Positions 1-6,764 are shown, counted from the first letter of the stretch. The stretch: 7,122 nt of DNA from Burkholderiaceae bacterium (GCA_014379395.1 JACMLV010000187.1:1-7122), one strand, 5' to 3'. Notes: generated from the letters alone by a model not told the origin. Numbers and translations: made by a program.

Positions 1-116
1 GCGACATAAAAATGCGTCTTTTCCGCCGATACCGCGTCAAAAATCCTCGCAATACCTCGGTATTGCTGCGGTTTTTTCCTTGTCTCGGCGAAAAATCCGC
101 TATTTTTATAAGTCGC
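1..116. repeat. Long imperfect palindrome (candidate dispersed palindromic repeat)
   Basis: Almost the whole non-coding left edge folds back on itself. The outer arms are GCGAC-ATAAAAAT (1-13) and its complement ATTTTTAT-aa-GTCGC (102-116), differing only by a two-base insertion. Moving inward, GCG, a T-rich run and GCCGA (14-29) are matched by the complement of TCGGCGAAAAATCCGC (85-100). The A-run at 39-43 faces the T-run at 72-77, and the centre is the inverted pair GCAATACC/GGTATTGC (49-56/59-66). The arms are about 57 nt each and match in blocks over their full length. A simple terminator would not need such length, so a REP-like or MITE-like repeat is a reasonable inference. It begins at the first base of the window and may extend further left. 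No second copy was seen in this window. Confidence 0.55.
39..77 (-). terminator. Rho-independent terminator-like hairpin downstream of the GGDEF-EAL gene
   Basis: The core is an 8-base inverted repeat, GCAATACC (49-56) with GGTATTGC (59-66), extended by a weaker CC/GG helix (45-46 with 70-71). An A-run lies at 39-43 and a T-run at 72-77, so the hairpin is followed by a U-tract in either direction. On the minus strand it lies about 60 nt beyond the stop codon of the GGDEF-EAL gene and could end that transcript. On the plus strand it could stop transcription entering from the left. It is also the centre of the larger palindrome at 1-116, so the terminator role is an inference. Confidence 0.5.
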
Positions 117-136
117 AATCAGCGCGCAACACTACA

Positions 137-2467
137 CTAGGCCTTCGACACCCGCGGGTCCGACTCCGCCTTCAACATCGTCTCGAAGACCTCGGCCGTC
201 ACCGGCCGGCTCGCCAGATAACCCTGGTACAAGTCGCAACCCTGCGCCGCCAGGAAGCCCAGCTGCTCCTCCGTCTCCACCCCTTCGGCCAGCACCTTGA
301 AGCCGAGCGCGTGGCCCATCGTCACGATCGCGGTGCAGATCGCCATGTCGTCGCAGTGGAACGGGATGTCCTTGACGAAGCTGCGGTCGATCTTCAGCAC
401 GTCGAGGGGGAAATTTTTCAGGTAGGCCAGCGACGAATAGCCGGTGCCGAAGTCGTCGATGGCGAGCCGCACGCCTAGCGCGCGCAGGCGCTGCAAGATC
501 TCGACCACGTCGGCGCCGCACTCCATCAGGCCGCTCTCGGTCAACTCCAGTTCCAGGCATTCGGCCGGATAGCCGGTCTCGGCGAGCGCGCGCTCGATCA
601 GCGCGCCGATGTCGTCGTGCAGGAACTGGCGCGGCGACAGGTTGACCGCCAGCGACAACGGCGCGAAGCCGGCCGCCAGCCAGCGCTGTCCCTGGCGGCA
701 GGTCTGCCACAGCACCCATTGCCCGATCGCGCCGATCAAGCCGCAGGCCTCGGCCGCCGGAATGAAATGATTCGGCGCGATCAGGCCCTCGAGCGGGTCC
801 TGCCAGCGCACCAGCGCCTCGGCGCCGACGATGCGCCCGCTCTGCATGTCGATCTGCGGCTGGTAGTACACGCGCAGCTCCTCGCGCTCGATGGCCTGGT
901 GCAGGCGCGCCTCGAGCCGGATGCGCTCGCGCGCGGCGCGCGTGAGTTCTTCCGAGAAATAGCGGAAGCAGCCGCGCCCCTCCTTCTTGGCCTGGTACAG
1001 CGCGGCGTCCGCGTGCTGCAGCAACTCCTCGGTGCCGCCGCCATGCTCGGGGAACAGGCTGATGCCGATGCTGGTGCCGATGCGCACCTCGACGCCGTTC
1101 GACAGCTGCCACGGATGGCTGAGCGATTCGATGAGCTGGTGCGCCACCTGGCCGGCGTCCTCGAGCGCGCCGATGTTTTCGAGCAGCACGATGAACTCGT
1201 CGCCGCCCAGGCGCGCCACGATGTCGGCCCCGCGCAGGCGCGCCGCCAGGCTGGCGGCCACCTGGCACAGCAGCTCGTCGCCGGCGGCGTGGCCGTAGCT
1301 GTCGTTGACGTCCTTGAAGCGGTCCAGGTCGAGCATCAGCAGCGCGAAGCCGTTCGACTCGCGCTGCGCGCTCTTGATCGCGTGTTCCAGGCCGGCCATC
1401 AGCTTGAGCCGGTTGGGCAGCTGGGTCAGCGGGTCGTGGTAGGCCAGGAAGTCGAGCCGGTTTTCCGATTCCTTGAGCTTGGAGATGTCGGCGAACACGC
1501 CGACATAGTTGATGACCGCGCCGGCGCCGTCCTTGACCGTGCTGATGCTGAGCAGCTCCGGATACACCTCGCCGCTCTTGCGCCGGTTCCAGATCTCGCC
1601 GCGCCAATAGCCGTTGGCTTTGAGCGCCTCGGCCACCACCGGTTCGAAGTCCGGCTCGCCTTGCCGGCCGCGCCCGAGCAGCATCGACGGCCGCCCCAGC
1701 ACCTCCTGCTCGGCATAGCCGCTGATGTCGCTGAAGGCGTGGTTGACCATCGTGACGCGGCCCTCGGCGTCGGTCACCATCACGCCCTCGCAGGTGGTCT
1801 CGAACACGGTGGCGGCCTGGCGCAGCCGCTCGTCGGCCAGGCGCCGCTCGCTGATGTCGGAGTTGGTGCCGGACACGCGCACGGCGCGCCCGGCGTCGTC
1901 GCGCTGCACCATGTAGCGCGTCAGCACCGGCACGTAGTGGCCGCTCTTGTGGCGCAGCGCGATTTCGAGCGCGCAGGTGTTGACGTCGCGGCTGGCCAGG
2001 GTCTCGTTCATCAAAGCCTCGGCGCGCGGCAGGTCGTCGGCGTGCATCAGGCGCCGCCACAGGCCGGGGTCGGGCGGCAGTTCGTCGATCTCGTAGCCGA
2101 GCATGTTCCACCAGCGCGGCGAGTAGTACAGCCGGTTGGCGCGCAGGTCCCAGTCCCACCAGCCGTCGTTGGAGCCGGTCAGGGCCCGCTCCAGGCGGTC
2201 CTTGTAGTCGAGCGCGGCGTCGCGCGCCTTGGACATCGAGCGATGCCAGCGGTGCAGCAGCAGATACAGCAAGGTGGCGGTCGAGGCGACGAAGAAATAG
2301 CCCTTCAGGCGGCCGATCTCGCCGATCGTCTCCGGGTCGCGCACCAGCATGATGAGCAGATTGTCCGACAGCGTGATCCACAGCGCGGCGAACACGGCGT
2401 ACAGCAGCACGATGCCGGCCGGGCTGCGCAGCAGGAAGCGATAGAGTTGGCGCGGCGTGCTCGTCAT
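137..2467 (-). CDS. Membrane-anchored PAS-PAS-GGDEF-EAL cyclic-di-GMP cyclase/phosphodiesterase
   Basis: A 776-residue signalling protein predicted to make and/or degrade cyclic-di-GMP at the inner membrane. Two hydrophobic segments (about 16-41 and 54-73) flank a short loop. Two PAS sensor domains follow (about 90-208 and 213-330), the first rich in Trp/Tyr (DGWWDWD, 101-107). The GGDEF domain (about 335-505) has LDLDRFKDVND, an intact GGDEF motif (421-425) and an RxxD inhibitory site (412-415) exactly five residues before it. The EAL domain (about 515-765) keeps EAL (550-552), NLSPRQF (609-615), ELTES (641-645), IDDFGTGYSSL (670-680), LKIDRSFV with the key lysine at 692, EGVET (728-732) and Q748. 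Both catalytic halves therefore look active; the balance between them cannot be read from sequence. I chose the ATG at 2467. A TTG at 2551 would add 28 low-complexity residues and has no ribosome site; AGGG precedes the chosen ATG by ten bases. The gene has its own promoter candidate in the gap after murB. Confidence 0.95.
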   Translation of the reverse strand: MTSTPRQLYRFLLRSPAGIVLLYAVFAALWITLSDNLLIMLVRDPETIGEIGRLKGYFFVASTATLLYLLLHRWHRSMSKARDAALDYKDRLERALTGSNDGWWDWDLRANRLYYSPRWWNMLGYEIDELPPDPGLWRRLMHADDLPRAEALMNETLASRDVNTCALEIALRHKSGHYVPVLTRYMVQRDDAGRAVRVSGTNSDISERRLADERLRQAATVFETTCEGVMVTDAEGRVTMVNHAFSDISGYAEQEVLGRPSMLLGRGRQGEPDFEPVVAEALKANGYWRGEIWNRRKSGEVYPELLSISTVKDGAGAVINYVGVFADISKLKESENRLDFLAYHDPLTQLPNRLKLMAGLEHAIKSAQRESNGFALLMLDLDRFKDVNDSYGHAAGDELLCQVAASLAARLRGADIVARLGGDEFIVLLENIGALEDAGQVAHQLIESLSHPWQLSNGVEVRIGTSIGISLFPEHGGGTEELLQHADAALYQAKKEGRGCFRYFSEELTRAARERIRLEARLHQAIEREELRVYYQPQIDMQSGRIVGAEALVRWQDPLEGLIAPNHFIPAAEACGLIGAIGQWVLWQTCRQGQRWLAAGFAPLSLAVNLSPRQFLHDDIGALIERALAETGYPAECLELELTESGLMECGADVVEILQRLRALGVRLAIDDFGTGYSSLAYLKNFPLDVLKIDRSFVKDIPFHCDDMAICTAIVTMGHALGFKVLAEGVETEEQLGFLAAQGCDLYQGYLASRPVTAEVFETMLKAESDPRVSKA

Positions 2468-2508
2468 CGTCGTCTGGCCCTGATTGGAAACCCGGTGATG
2501 GGGAAATG

Positions 2509-2538
2509 CGCCGGCCGGAAGGGATGCCGGGGCCGGCG
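2509..2538 (-). repeat. Perfect 8-bp inverted repeat in the leader of the GGDEF-EAL gene
   Basis: CGCCGGCC (2509-2516) and GGCCGGCG (2531-2538) are perfect reverse complements separated by 14 bases. If transcription starts just after the promoter candidate at 2576-2603, this GC-only stem forms in the mRNA leader about 40 nt before the ATG. No U-tract follows, so it is not a standard terminator. It could affect mRNA stability or translation, or simply reflect the very high GC content here. Confidence 0.4.
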
Positions 2539-2575
2539 GTCGGGCGCGCAAAAAGCGGACGCCCGCACGCCCCCG

Positions 2576-2603
2576 ACTATAGCAGAAACGAAATGAACGT
2601 TAA
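2576..2603 (-). promoter_or_regulatory. Candidate sigma70-type promoter of the GGDEF-EAL gene
   Basis: Read on the minus strand, TTAACG (2603-2598) is followed after 16 bases by TATAGT (2581-2576). These match the -35 and -10 consensus in four and five of six positions. The site is the AT-rich part of an otherwise GC-rich gap between murB and the downstream gene. It implies a leader of about 100 nt. No operator motif was recognised. Confidence 0.4.
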
Positions 2604-2657
2604 GACAGTGCAACTAAAGATATCGGGACGACATCGGACAGAACCAGGCCGAAGGCG

Positions 2658-3680
2658 TCAAACGTAGACCGGCTCGGGCTCCAGGCGCACGCCGTAGCGC
2701 GCCTCGACGTCGCGCGCGATGGCGGCGGCCAGGCCGGCGATCTCGGCGCCGGTGGCGCCGCCGTGGTTGACCAGCACCAGGGCTTGCTTCGCATACACCC
2801 CGGCCGCGCCCAGGCTCCGCCCCTTCCAGCCGCACTGGTCGATCAGCCAGCCGGCCGCCAGCTTTTCGCTGCCGTCGGGCTGGGCGTGGTGCACCAGCGC
2901 CGGGTGCGCCTCGAGCAGGGCCAGGCACTGGGCCCGCGCCACCACCGGATTTTTGAAAAAGCTGCCGGCGTTGCCGACCTCGAGCGGATCGGGCAGCTTG
3001 CGGCGCCGGATCGCGATCACCGCGTCGGCCACCTGGGCCGGAGCGGGCGCGTCGAGCCCGGCCAGTTCGCGCGCCAGTTCGGCGTAGCCGAGGTTGGCGC
3101 GCCACTCCAGCGGCAGGGCGAAGCTGACGTCGAGCACGACCCAGTCGCGCCCCTCGGCGTGCTTGAAGACGCTGTCGCGGTAGCCGAAGCGGCAGGCCGC
3201 CTTGTCGAGCGTGAAGGTGGCGCCGCTGGCGCAGTCGAACACCGTGGCGCTGTGAAAGCGGTCCCGCATCTCGACGCCGTAGGCGCCGATGTTTTGAATC
3301 GGCGCCGCGCCGACGCTGCCTGGTATCAAGGCCAGGTTTTCCAGCCCGCCCAGCCCCTGCCCGATCGTCCATTGCACCAGGCCATGCCAGCTCTCGCCGG
3401 CGCCCGCGCGCACGATCACGGCGTCGGCCTCTCGCGCGACGATGGCCATGCCCTTGATGCCCATGTGCAGCACCAGCCCGGCGAAATCGCCTTGCAGCAA
3501 GATGTTGCTGCCGCCGCCGAGGAGCAGGCGCGGCAGGGCGGCCAGGGCCGGCTCGGCCAGCGCCGCGCGCAGCTCGGCCAGCGCGTTGATGCGCAGATAG
3601 GCGTGGGCGCGCGCGGCGATGCCGAAGGTGTTCAGGGTTTGAAGCGGGAAATTGTGTTCGAGGGCGAGGTGTGGATGCAT
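2658..3680 (-). CDS. murB: UDP-N-acetylenolpyruvoylglucosamine reductase (MurB)
   Basis: A cytoplasmic FAD enzyme that uses NADPH to reduce UDP-GlcNAc-enolpyruvate to UDP-MurNAc, the second committed step of peptidoglycan synthesis. The 340-residue product matches the length of the E. coli-type (type I) enzyme, 342 residues. The FAD-binding part shows NTFGI (17-21), LLLGGGSNILL (52-62) and IPGSVGAAPIQNIGAYG (119-135). The YRDS motif (167-170) carries the conserved arginine R168, GSFFKNP (239-245) carries the catalytic serine S240, and the C-terminal LEPE (333-336) holds the conserved glutamate. I start at the ATG at 3680. An ATG at 3737 would add 19 unrelated residues and lies upstream of the TATAAT promoter element at 3703-3708. 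The ribosome site is weak (ACGG), and the leader predicted from that promoter is very short. yajQ is divergent. The 3' gap (190 bp) has no clear terminator, so read-through into the GGDEF-EAL gene is possible. Confidence 0.97.
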   Translation of the reverse strand: MHPHLALEHNFPLQTLNTFGIAARAHAYLRINALAELRAALAEPALAALPRLLLGGGSNILLQGDFAGLVLHMGIKGMAIVAREADAVIVRAGAGESWHGLVQWTIGQGLGGLENLALIPGSVGAAPIQNIGAYGVEMRDRFHSATVFDCASGATFTLDKAACRFGYRDSVFKHAEGRDWVVLDVSFALPLEWRANLGYAELARELAGLDAPAPAQVADAVIAIRRRKLPDPLEVGNAGSFFKNPVVARAQCLALLEAHPALVHHAQPDGSEKLAAGWLIDQCGWKGRSLGAAGVYAKQALVLVNHGGATGAEIAGLAAAIARDVEARYGVRLEPEPVYV

Positions 3681-3702
3681 GGCGTACCGTAATTTTCGCT
3701 CG

Positions 3703-3730
3703 ATTATAGAGTGAAAAAGACAAAAAACCA
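3703..3730 (-). promoter_or_regulatory. murB promoter candidate with consensus -10
   Basis: On the minus strand a perfect TATAAT occupies 3708-3703. The best -35 at normal spacing is the poor TGGTTT (3730-3725, 16 bases away). Transcription would begin roughly 15-20 nt before the murB ATG at 3680. The perfect -10 and the AT-rich surroundings in a GC-rich genome support it; the weak -35 suggests help from an activator or only moderate strength. Confidence 0.5.
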
Positions 3731-3756
3731 GTGCCATTTCGGGTCGGCGGGGGCCG

Positions 3757-3786
3757 TTGTCCGTTAAAATGTCGGATTAATTTATT
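3757..3786 (+). promoter_or_regulatory. Weak promoter candidate for yajQ
   Basis: TTGTCC (3757-3762) and TTTATT (3781-3786) are spaced by 18 bases in the AT-rich part of the murB-yajQ divergent gap. TAAAAT at 3765-3770 is an alternative -10 but lacks a recognisable -35. A promoter must lie in this gap because murB runs the other way; the exact boxes are uncertain. Confidence 0.25.
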
Positions 3787-3789
3787 CGG

Positions 3790-3817
3790 CGGAGGCCTTC
3801 CCACAAGAACGCCTCCG
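3790..3817 (+). repeat. Hairpin in the yajQ leader masking a GGAGG sequence
   Basis: CGGAGGC (3790-3796) and GCCTCCG (3811-3817) form a perfect 7-bp stem with a 14-base loop. The left arm contains GGAGG (3791-3795), a strong ribosome-site-like sequence with no start codon at the right distance. The true yajQ ribosome site (3832-3836) lies outside the stem. No U-tract follows, so it is not a terminator. A role in mRNA stability or translation is speculative. Confidence 0.4.
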
Positions 3818-3843
3818 GCCAACGCACTCACAAGGATCTGACC

Positions 3844-4329
3844 ATGCCGTCATTTGATGTAGTCTCCGAAGCCAACATGATTGAAGTGAAAAACGCGGTC
3901 GAGCAATCGAGCAAGGAAATCGCGACCCGCTTCGACTTCAAGGGCAGCAGCGCCAAGGTCGAGCAGAAGGAAGCCGAACTGACGGCCTTCGCCGATTCCG
4001 ACTTCCAACTGAGCCAGGTGCGCGACGTGCTCACCGGCAAGCTCTCCAAGCGCGGCGTCGACGTGCGCTTCCTCGACCTGGGCAAGATCGAGAAGATCGG
4101 CGGCGACAAGCTCAAGCAAGTCATCAAGATCAAGAACGGCATCGAGACCGACGACGCGAAGAAGATCGTGCGCGTGATCAAGGACAGCAAGATGAAGGTG
4201 CAGGCCAGCATCCAGGGCGAATCGGTGCGCGTGACCGGCGCCAAGCGCGACGACCTGCAAGCGGCGATGGCCCTGCTGAAGAAGGATGTGCCCGACATGC
4301 CGCTCGAGTTCAACAACTTCCGCGACTGA
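3844..4329 (+). CDS. yajQ: YajQ-family nucleotide-binding protein
   Basis: A 161-residue soluble protein of the YajQ (UPF0234) family; E. coli YajQ has 163 residues. Recognisable family features are the MPSFDVVSE start, FDFKG (31-35), DLGKIEKIGGDK (77-88), the DDAKKIVRVIKDSKMKVQAS block (107-126), RVTGAKRDDLQAAM (134-147) and the typical NFRD end. Members fold as two ferredoxin-like domains. Binding of nucleotides or tRNA has been reported for E. coli-type proteins, and a Xanthomonas homologue has been reported as a cyclic-di-GMP effector that interacts with a transcription factor. Which role applies here is unknown. The start is well supported: AAGGA at 3832-3836 lies seven bases before the ATG. 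The gene is divergent from murB and 99 bp upstream of the oxidoreductase gene on the same strand, with no strong terminator between, so co-transcription is possible. Confidence 0.96.
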   Translation: MPSFDVVSEANMIEVKNAVEQSSKEIATRFDFKGSSAKVEQKEAELTAFADSDFQLSQVRDVLTGKLSKRGVDVRFLDLGKIEKIGGDKLKQVIKIKNGIETDDAKKIVRVIKDSKMKVQASIQGESVRVTGAKRDDLQAAMALLKKDVPDMPLEFNNFRD

Positions 4330-4352
4330 TTCCGGCCCCGCCCTCAGCCCCC

Positions 4353-4381
4353 TGCTCCTGGGCTGCCTCCTAGAGTAAAAT
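4353..4381 (+). promoter_or_regulatory. Weak promoter candidate before the oxidoreductase gene
   Basis: TAAAAT (4376-4381) resembles a -10 box, about 48 bases before the ATG. The sequence 17 bases upstream of it, TGCTCC (4353-4358), is a poor -35. The gap changes from GC-rich to AT-rich here, which suggests a leader or promoter region, but transcription may simply continue from yajQ. Confidence 0.2.
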
Positions 4382-4428
4382 TGAGGCAGAACAAATCTGT
4401 GATAAACCACGCTAGTCTAAGGATAGCA

Positions 4429-5688
4429 ATGAAACGTGTTGATGATTTCCGCCTGCGATTTGGCAAAAAAGAATATGTGCCCATCATGATAGGCGGAATG
4501 GGTGTCGATATCTCCACCTCGGAACTGGCGCTCGAAGCGGCCCGCCTGGGCGGCATCGGCCACATTTCCGACGCGATGGTGGAGGACGTGTCGGACCGCC
4601 GTTTCGACACCACCTTCGTCAAGGACAAGACCAAGCTCTATAAATTCAATATCAACAACAGCGACAAGGCCGTGGTGCAGTTCGACCTGGGCCGCCTGGC
4701 CGAGGCCCAGCGCCTGCACGTGGGCAAGACCATGGAAGCGAAAAAGGGCGACGGCCTCATTTTCGTCAACTGCATGGAAAAGCTGACCATGAACGGCCCG
4801 CGCGAAACGCTGCGCGTGCGCCTGAACGCGGCGCTCGACGCCGGCGTGGACGGCATCACGCTGTCGGCCGGCCTGCACTTCGGCTCGTTCGCCCTGATGG
4901 CCGACCATCCGCGCTTCCGCGACGCCAAGCTCGGCATCATCGTCTCGTCGGTGCGCGCGCTGCAGATCTTCCTGCGCAAGAACGTCAAGCTCGACCGCCT
5001 GCCCGACTTCATCATCGTCGAAGGCCCGCTGGCCGGCGGCCATCTGGGCTTCGGCATGGACTGGGCCAACTACGACCTGCACACCATCATTCAAGAGGTG
5101 CTGGCCTACCTGAAGACCGAGCAGCTCGACATTCCCGTGGTCGCCGCCGGCGGCATCTTCACCGGCAGCGACGCGGTGTCCTTCCTGGAAACCGGCTCGG
5201 CCGCGGTGCAGGTGGCGACCCGCTTCACCATCGCTAACGAGTGCGGCCTGCCGGCCAAGGTCAAGCAGGAATACATCAAGGCCACCGAGGACGACATCAT
5301 CGTCAACGGCGTCTCGCCGACCGGCTATCCGATGCGCATGCTGAAGAACACGCCGGCGATCGGGGCCGGCATCCGTCCGGGCTGCGAATCCTACGGCTAC
5401 CTGCTGGACGCGACCGGCAATTGCGCCTACATCAATTCGTACAACCGCGAAGTGGCGGCCCACCCGGCCGACAAGAACGTGGTCGTGATGGACAAGACCT
5501 GCCTGTGCACCCACATGCGCAACTTCAACTGCTGGACCTGCGGCCAATACACGTACCGCCTGAAGGACACCACGCACAAGCTGCCCAACGGCGACTACCA
5601 GCTCTTGAGCGCCGAGCACATCTTCAAGGACTACCAGTTCAGCGTCGACAACCAGATCGCGCTGCCGGAACTGGAAGTGCAGGCGTAA
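4429..5688 (+). CDS. Nitronate monooxygenase-family flavin oxidoreductase with Cys-rich C-terminus
   Basis: A 419-residue TIM-barrel flavoprotein of the nitronate monooxygenase/2-nitropropane dioxygenase family (COG2070, related to FabK and PfaD). Visible family motifs are the N-terminal IMIGGMGVDIS (19-29), GGIGHIS (41-47), FVNCM (112-116), GVDGITLSAG (139-148), EGPLAGGHLGF (198-208) with the likely active-site histidine H205, PVVAAGGI (236-243), and GSAAVQVATRF (256-266), which should grip the FMN phosphate. Substrate is not predictable: nitronates, quinones and enoyl-ACPs are all used by relatives. The region after about 315 is unusual, with cysteines at 319, 332, 358, 360, 368 and 371, including a CxC-x7-CxxC block suited to metal or iron-sulfur binding. 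I start at the ATG at 4429, five bases after AAGGA (4419-4423); a TTG at 4381 would add 16 residues without such a site. It ends before the strong terminator at 5731-5768. Confidence 0.88.
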   Translation: MKRVDDFRLRFGKKEYVPIMIGGMGVDISTSELALEAARLGGIGHISDAMVEDVSDRRFDTTFVKDKTKLYKFNINNSDKAVVQFDLGRLAEAQRLHVGKTMEAKKGDGLIFVNCMEKLTMNGPRETLRVRLNAALDAGVDGITLSAGLHFGSFALMADHPRFRDAKLGIIVSSVRALQIFLRKNVKLDRLPDFIIVEGPLAGGHLGFGMDWANYDLHTIIQEVLAYLKTEQLDIPVVAAGGIFTGSDAVSFLETGSAAVQVATRFTIANECGLPAKVKQEYIKATEDDIIVNGVSPTGYPMRMLKNTPAIGAGIRPGCESYGYLLDATGNCAYINSYNREVAAHPADKNVVVMDKTCLCTHMRNFNCWTCGQYTYRLKDTTHKLPNGDYQLLSAEHIFKDYQFSVDNQIALPELEVQA

Positions 5689-5730
5689 GCCTTCCGCTGC
5701 GGCATTTAAGAGGGCAGCCCTGCCCCAAGC

Positions 5731-5768
5731 AAAAACGGCACAGTCTTCGCAGACTGTGCCGTTTTTTT
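5731..5768. terminator. Strong bidirectional rho-independent terminator
   Basis: ACGGCACAGTCT (5735-5746) pairs perfectly with AGACTGTGCCGT (5751-5762) around a four-base loop. The stem extends by A-T pairs to about 16 bp (5731-5766). Seven Ts (5762-5768) follow on the plus strand and five As (5731-5735) give a U-tract on the minus strand. It lies between two convergent genes, 42 bp after the oxidoreductase stop and 50 bp after the phosphoesterase stop, and should end both transcripts. Confidence 0.93.
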
Positions 5769-5818
5769 ATGTGCCAGCGGGCCGGCCGCGCTGGCGGCCC
5801 TGCCCGACTCAGCTTAGC

Positions 5819-6757
5819 TTAGCCTTCGGCCGTGATGCGCGCGATCAGCTCGCCCAGGACCTGATCGGCCTTGTCGTTGGCGACTTGGCAGGTGCCGGCG
5901 TTCTCGTGCCCGCCGCCGCCGTATTCGAGCATCAGCATGCCGACATTGGTCTTCGAGCTGCGGTTCAGGATCGATTTGCCGGTCGCAAACACGGTGTTCT
6001 GGTTCTTCAAGCCCCACAGCTCGTGGATCGAGATATTGGTGTCGGGGAACAACGCGTAGATGATGAAGCGGTTGCCGGCGAAGATCACCTCTTCGTTGCG
6101 CAAGTCGAGCACGACCAGGTTCTTGTGCACGGTGGCGCAACGCAGGATCTGTTGCTTGCACTTCTCGTTATGGTCGAAGTACAAGTCCATGCGCTCTTTG
6201 ACGTCGGGCGTGGCCATGATGTCGGCGATCGAATGGTTGCGGCAGTAATCGATCAAATCCATCATCAACTGGTAGTTCGAAATGCGGAAGTCGCGGAAGC
6301 GGCCCAGGCCAGTGCGCGCGTCCATCAGGAAATTGAGCAAGTCCCAGCCCTGCGGGTTGAGCACTTCTTCGCGGTTGAACTGGGCGGCGTCGCCCTTGTC
6401 GACGGCGGCCATCATCTCGCCCCACGCGGCCGGGAACGCCTCGGCGCCACCGTAGTAGTCATACACCACGCGCGCGGCCGATGGCGCGTCGGGATGGATG
6501 ATGTGGTTCTTGCGTTCGCCGGTGTTGCGGATGGTTTCAGACAAATGGTGGTCGAATGCCAGGTGCACGCCAGCCACGAACGGCAGGTTGGTCGTAATAT
6601 CGTTTTCGCTGATGGCGATTTTCCCGTCTTGCATGTCCTTCGGATGAACAAAAAGGATTTCCTCGATCATGCCCAGGTGCTTTAACAAAACGGCGCACAC
6701 CAAGCCATCAAAGTCGCTGCGCGTGACCAGACGATATTTTTTTGCTTCAGCTGACAT
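5819..6757 (-). CDS. DHH-family phosphoesterase (exopolyphosphatase/nanoRNase-like)
   Basis: A 312-residue cytoplasmic protein of the DHH phosphoesterase superfamily, which hydrolyses phosphoester or phosphoanhydride bonds using two metal ions, commonly Mn2+. The N-terminal half shows TRSDFDG (12-18, metal-binding aspartates D15 and D17), the signature FDHHLSE (68-74) and AVDKGD (118-123). The C-terminal DHHA1-type part has GGGGHENAGTC (280-290), which binds substrate in relatives. Homologues are usually annotated as exopolyphosphatase-related; RecJ-like or oligoribonuclease/pAp phosphatase (NrnA-like) activity is equally possible, so I give no symbol. The ATG at 6757 is preferred over a GTG two codons upstream because AAAAGG (6770-6765) sits seven bases before it. 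The gene follows an rrn operon on the same strand and converges with the oxidoreductase gene. All metal-ligand motifs I can identify are intact. Confidence 0.9.
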   Translation of the reverse strand: MSAEAKKYRLVTRSDFDGLVCAVLLKHLGMIEEILFVHPKDMQDGKIAISENDITTNLPFVAGVHLAFDHHLSETIRNTGERKNHIIHPDAPSAARVVYDYYGGAEAFPAAWGEMMAAVDKGDAAQFNREEVLNPQGWDLLNFLMDARTGLGRFRDFRISNYQLMMDLIDYCRNHSIADIMATPDVKERMDLYFDHNEKCKQQILRCATVHKNLVVLDLRNEEVIFAGNRFIIYALFPDTNISIHELWGLKNQNTVFATGKSILNRSSKTNVGMLMLEYGGGGHENAGTCQVANDKADQVLGELIARITAEG

Positions 6758-6764
6758 AAACACA

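Noticed and set aside
2468..2551. Upstream TTG start for the GGDEF-EAL gene
   Set aside because: It adds 28 Pro/Ala-rich residues before the first membrane helix and has no ribosome site; the ATG at 2467 is more plausible.
617..2596. 659-codon open frame on the plus strand opposite the GGDEF-EAL gene
   Set aside because: It is a GC-bias shadow: the product is low in complexity (Ala, Arg, Gln, His, Val), has no recognisable domain, and the opposite strand encodes a clear multi-domain protein.
2614..3831. 405-codon minus-strand frame overlapping murB in another frame
   Set aside because: An Arg/Ala/Gly-rich shadow; murB motifs are all in the other frame.
4345..4365. CAGCCC/GGGCTG hairpin after yajQ considered as a terminator
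   Set aside because: Only six base pairs and no T-run afterwards.
4417..5619. 400-codon frame antisense to the oxidoreductase gene
   Set aside because: Composition is Val/Ala/His/Gly-rich without domains, and the sense frame carries conserved FMN-binding motifs and a good ribosome site.
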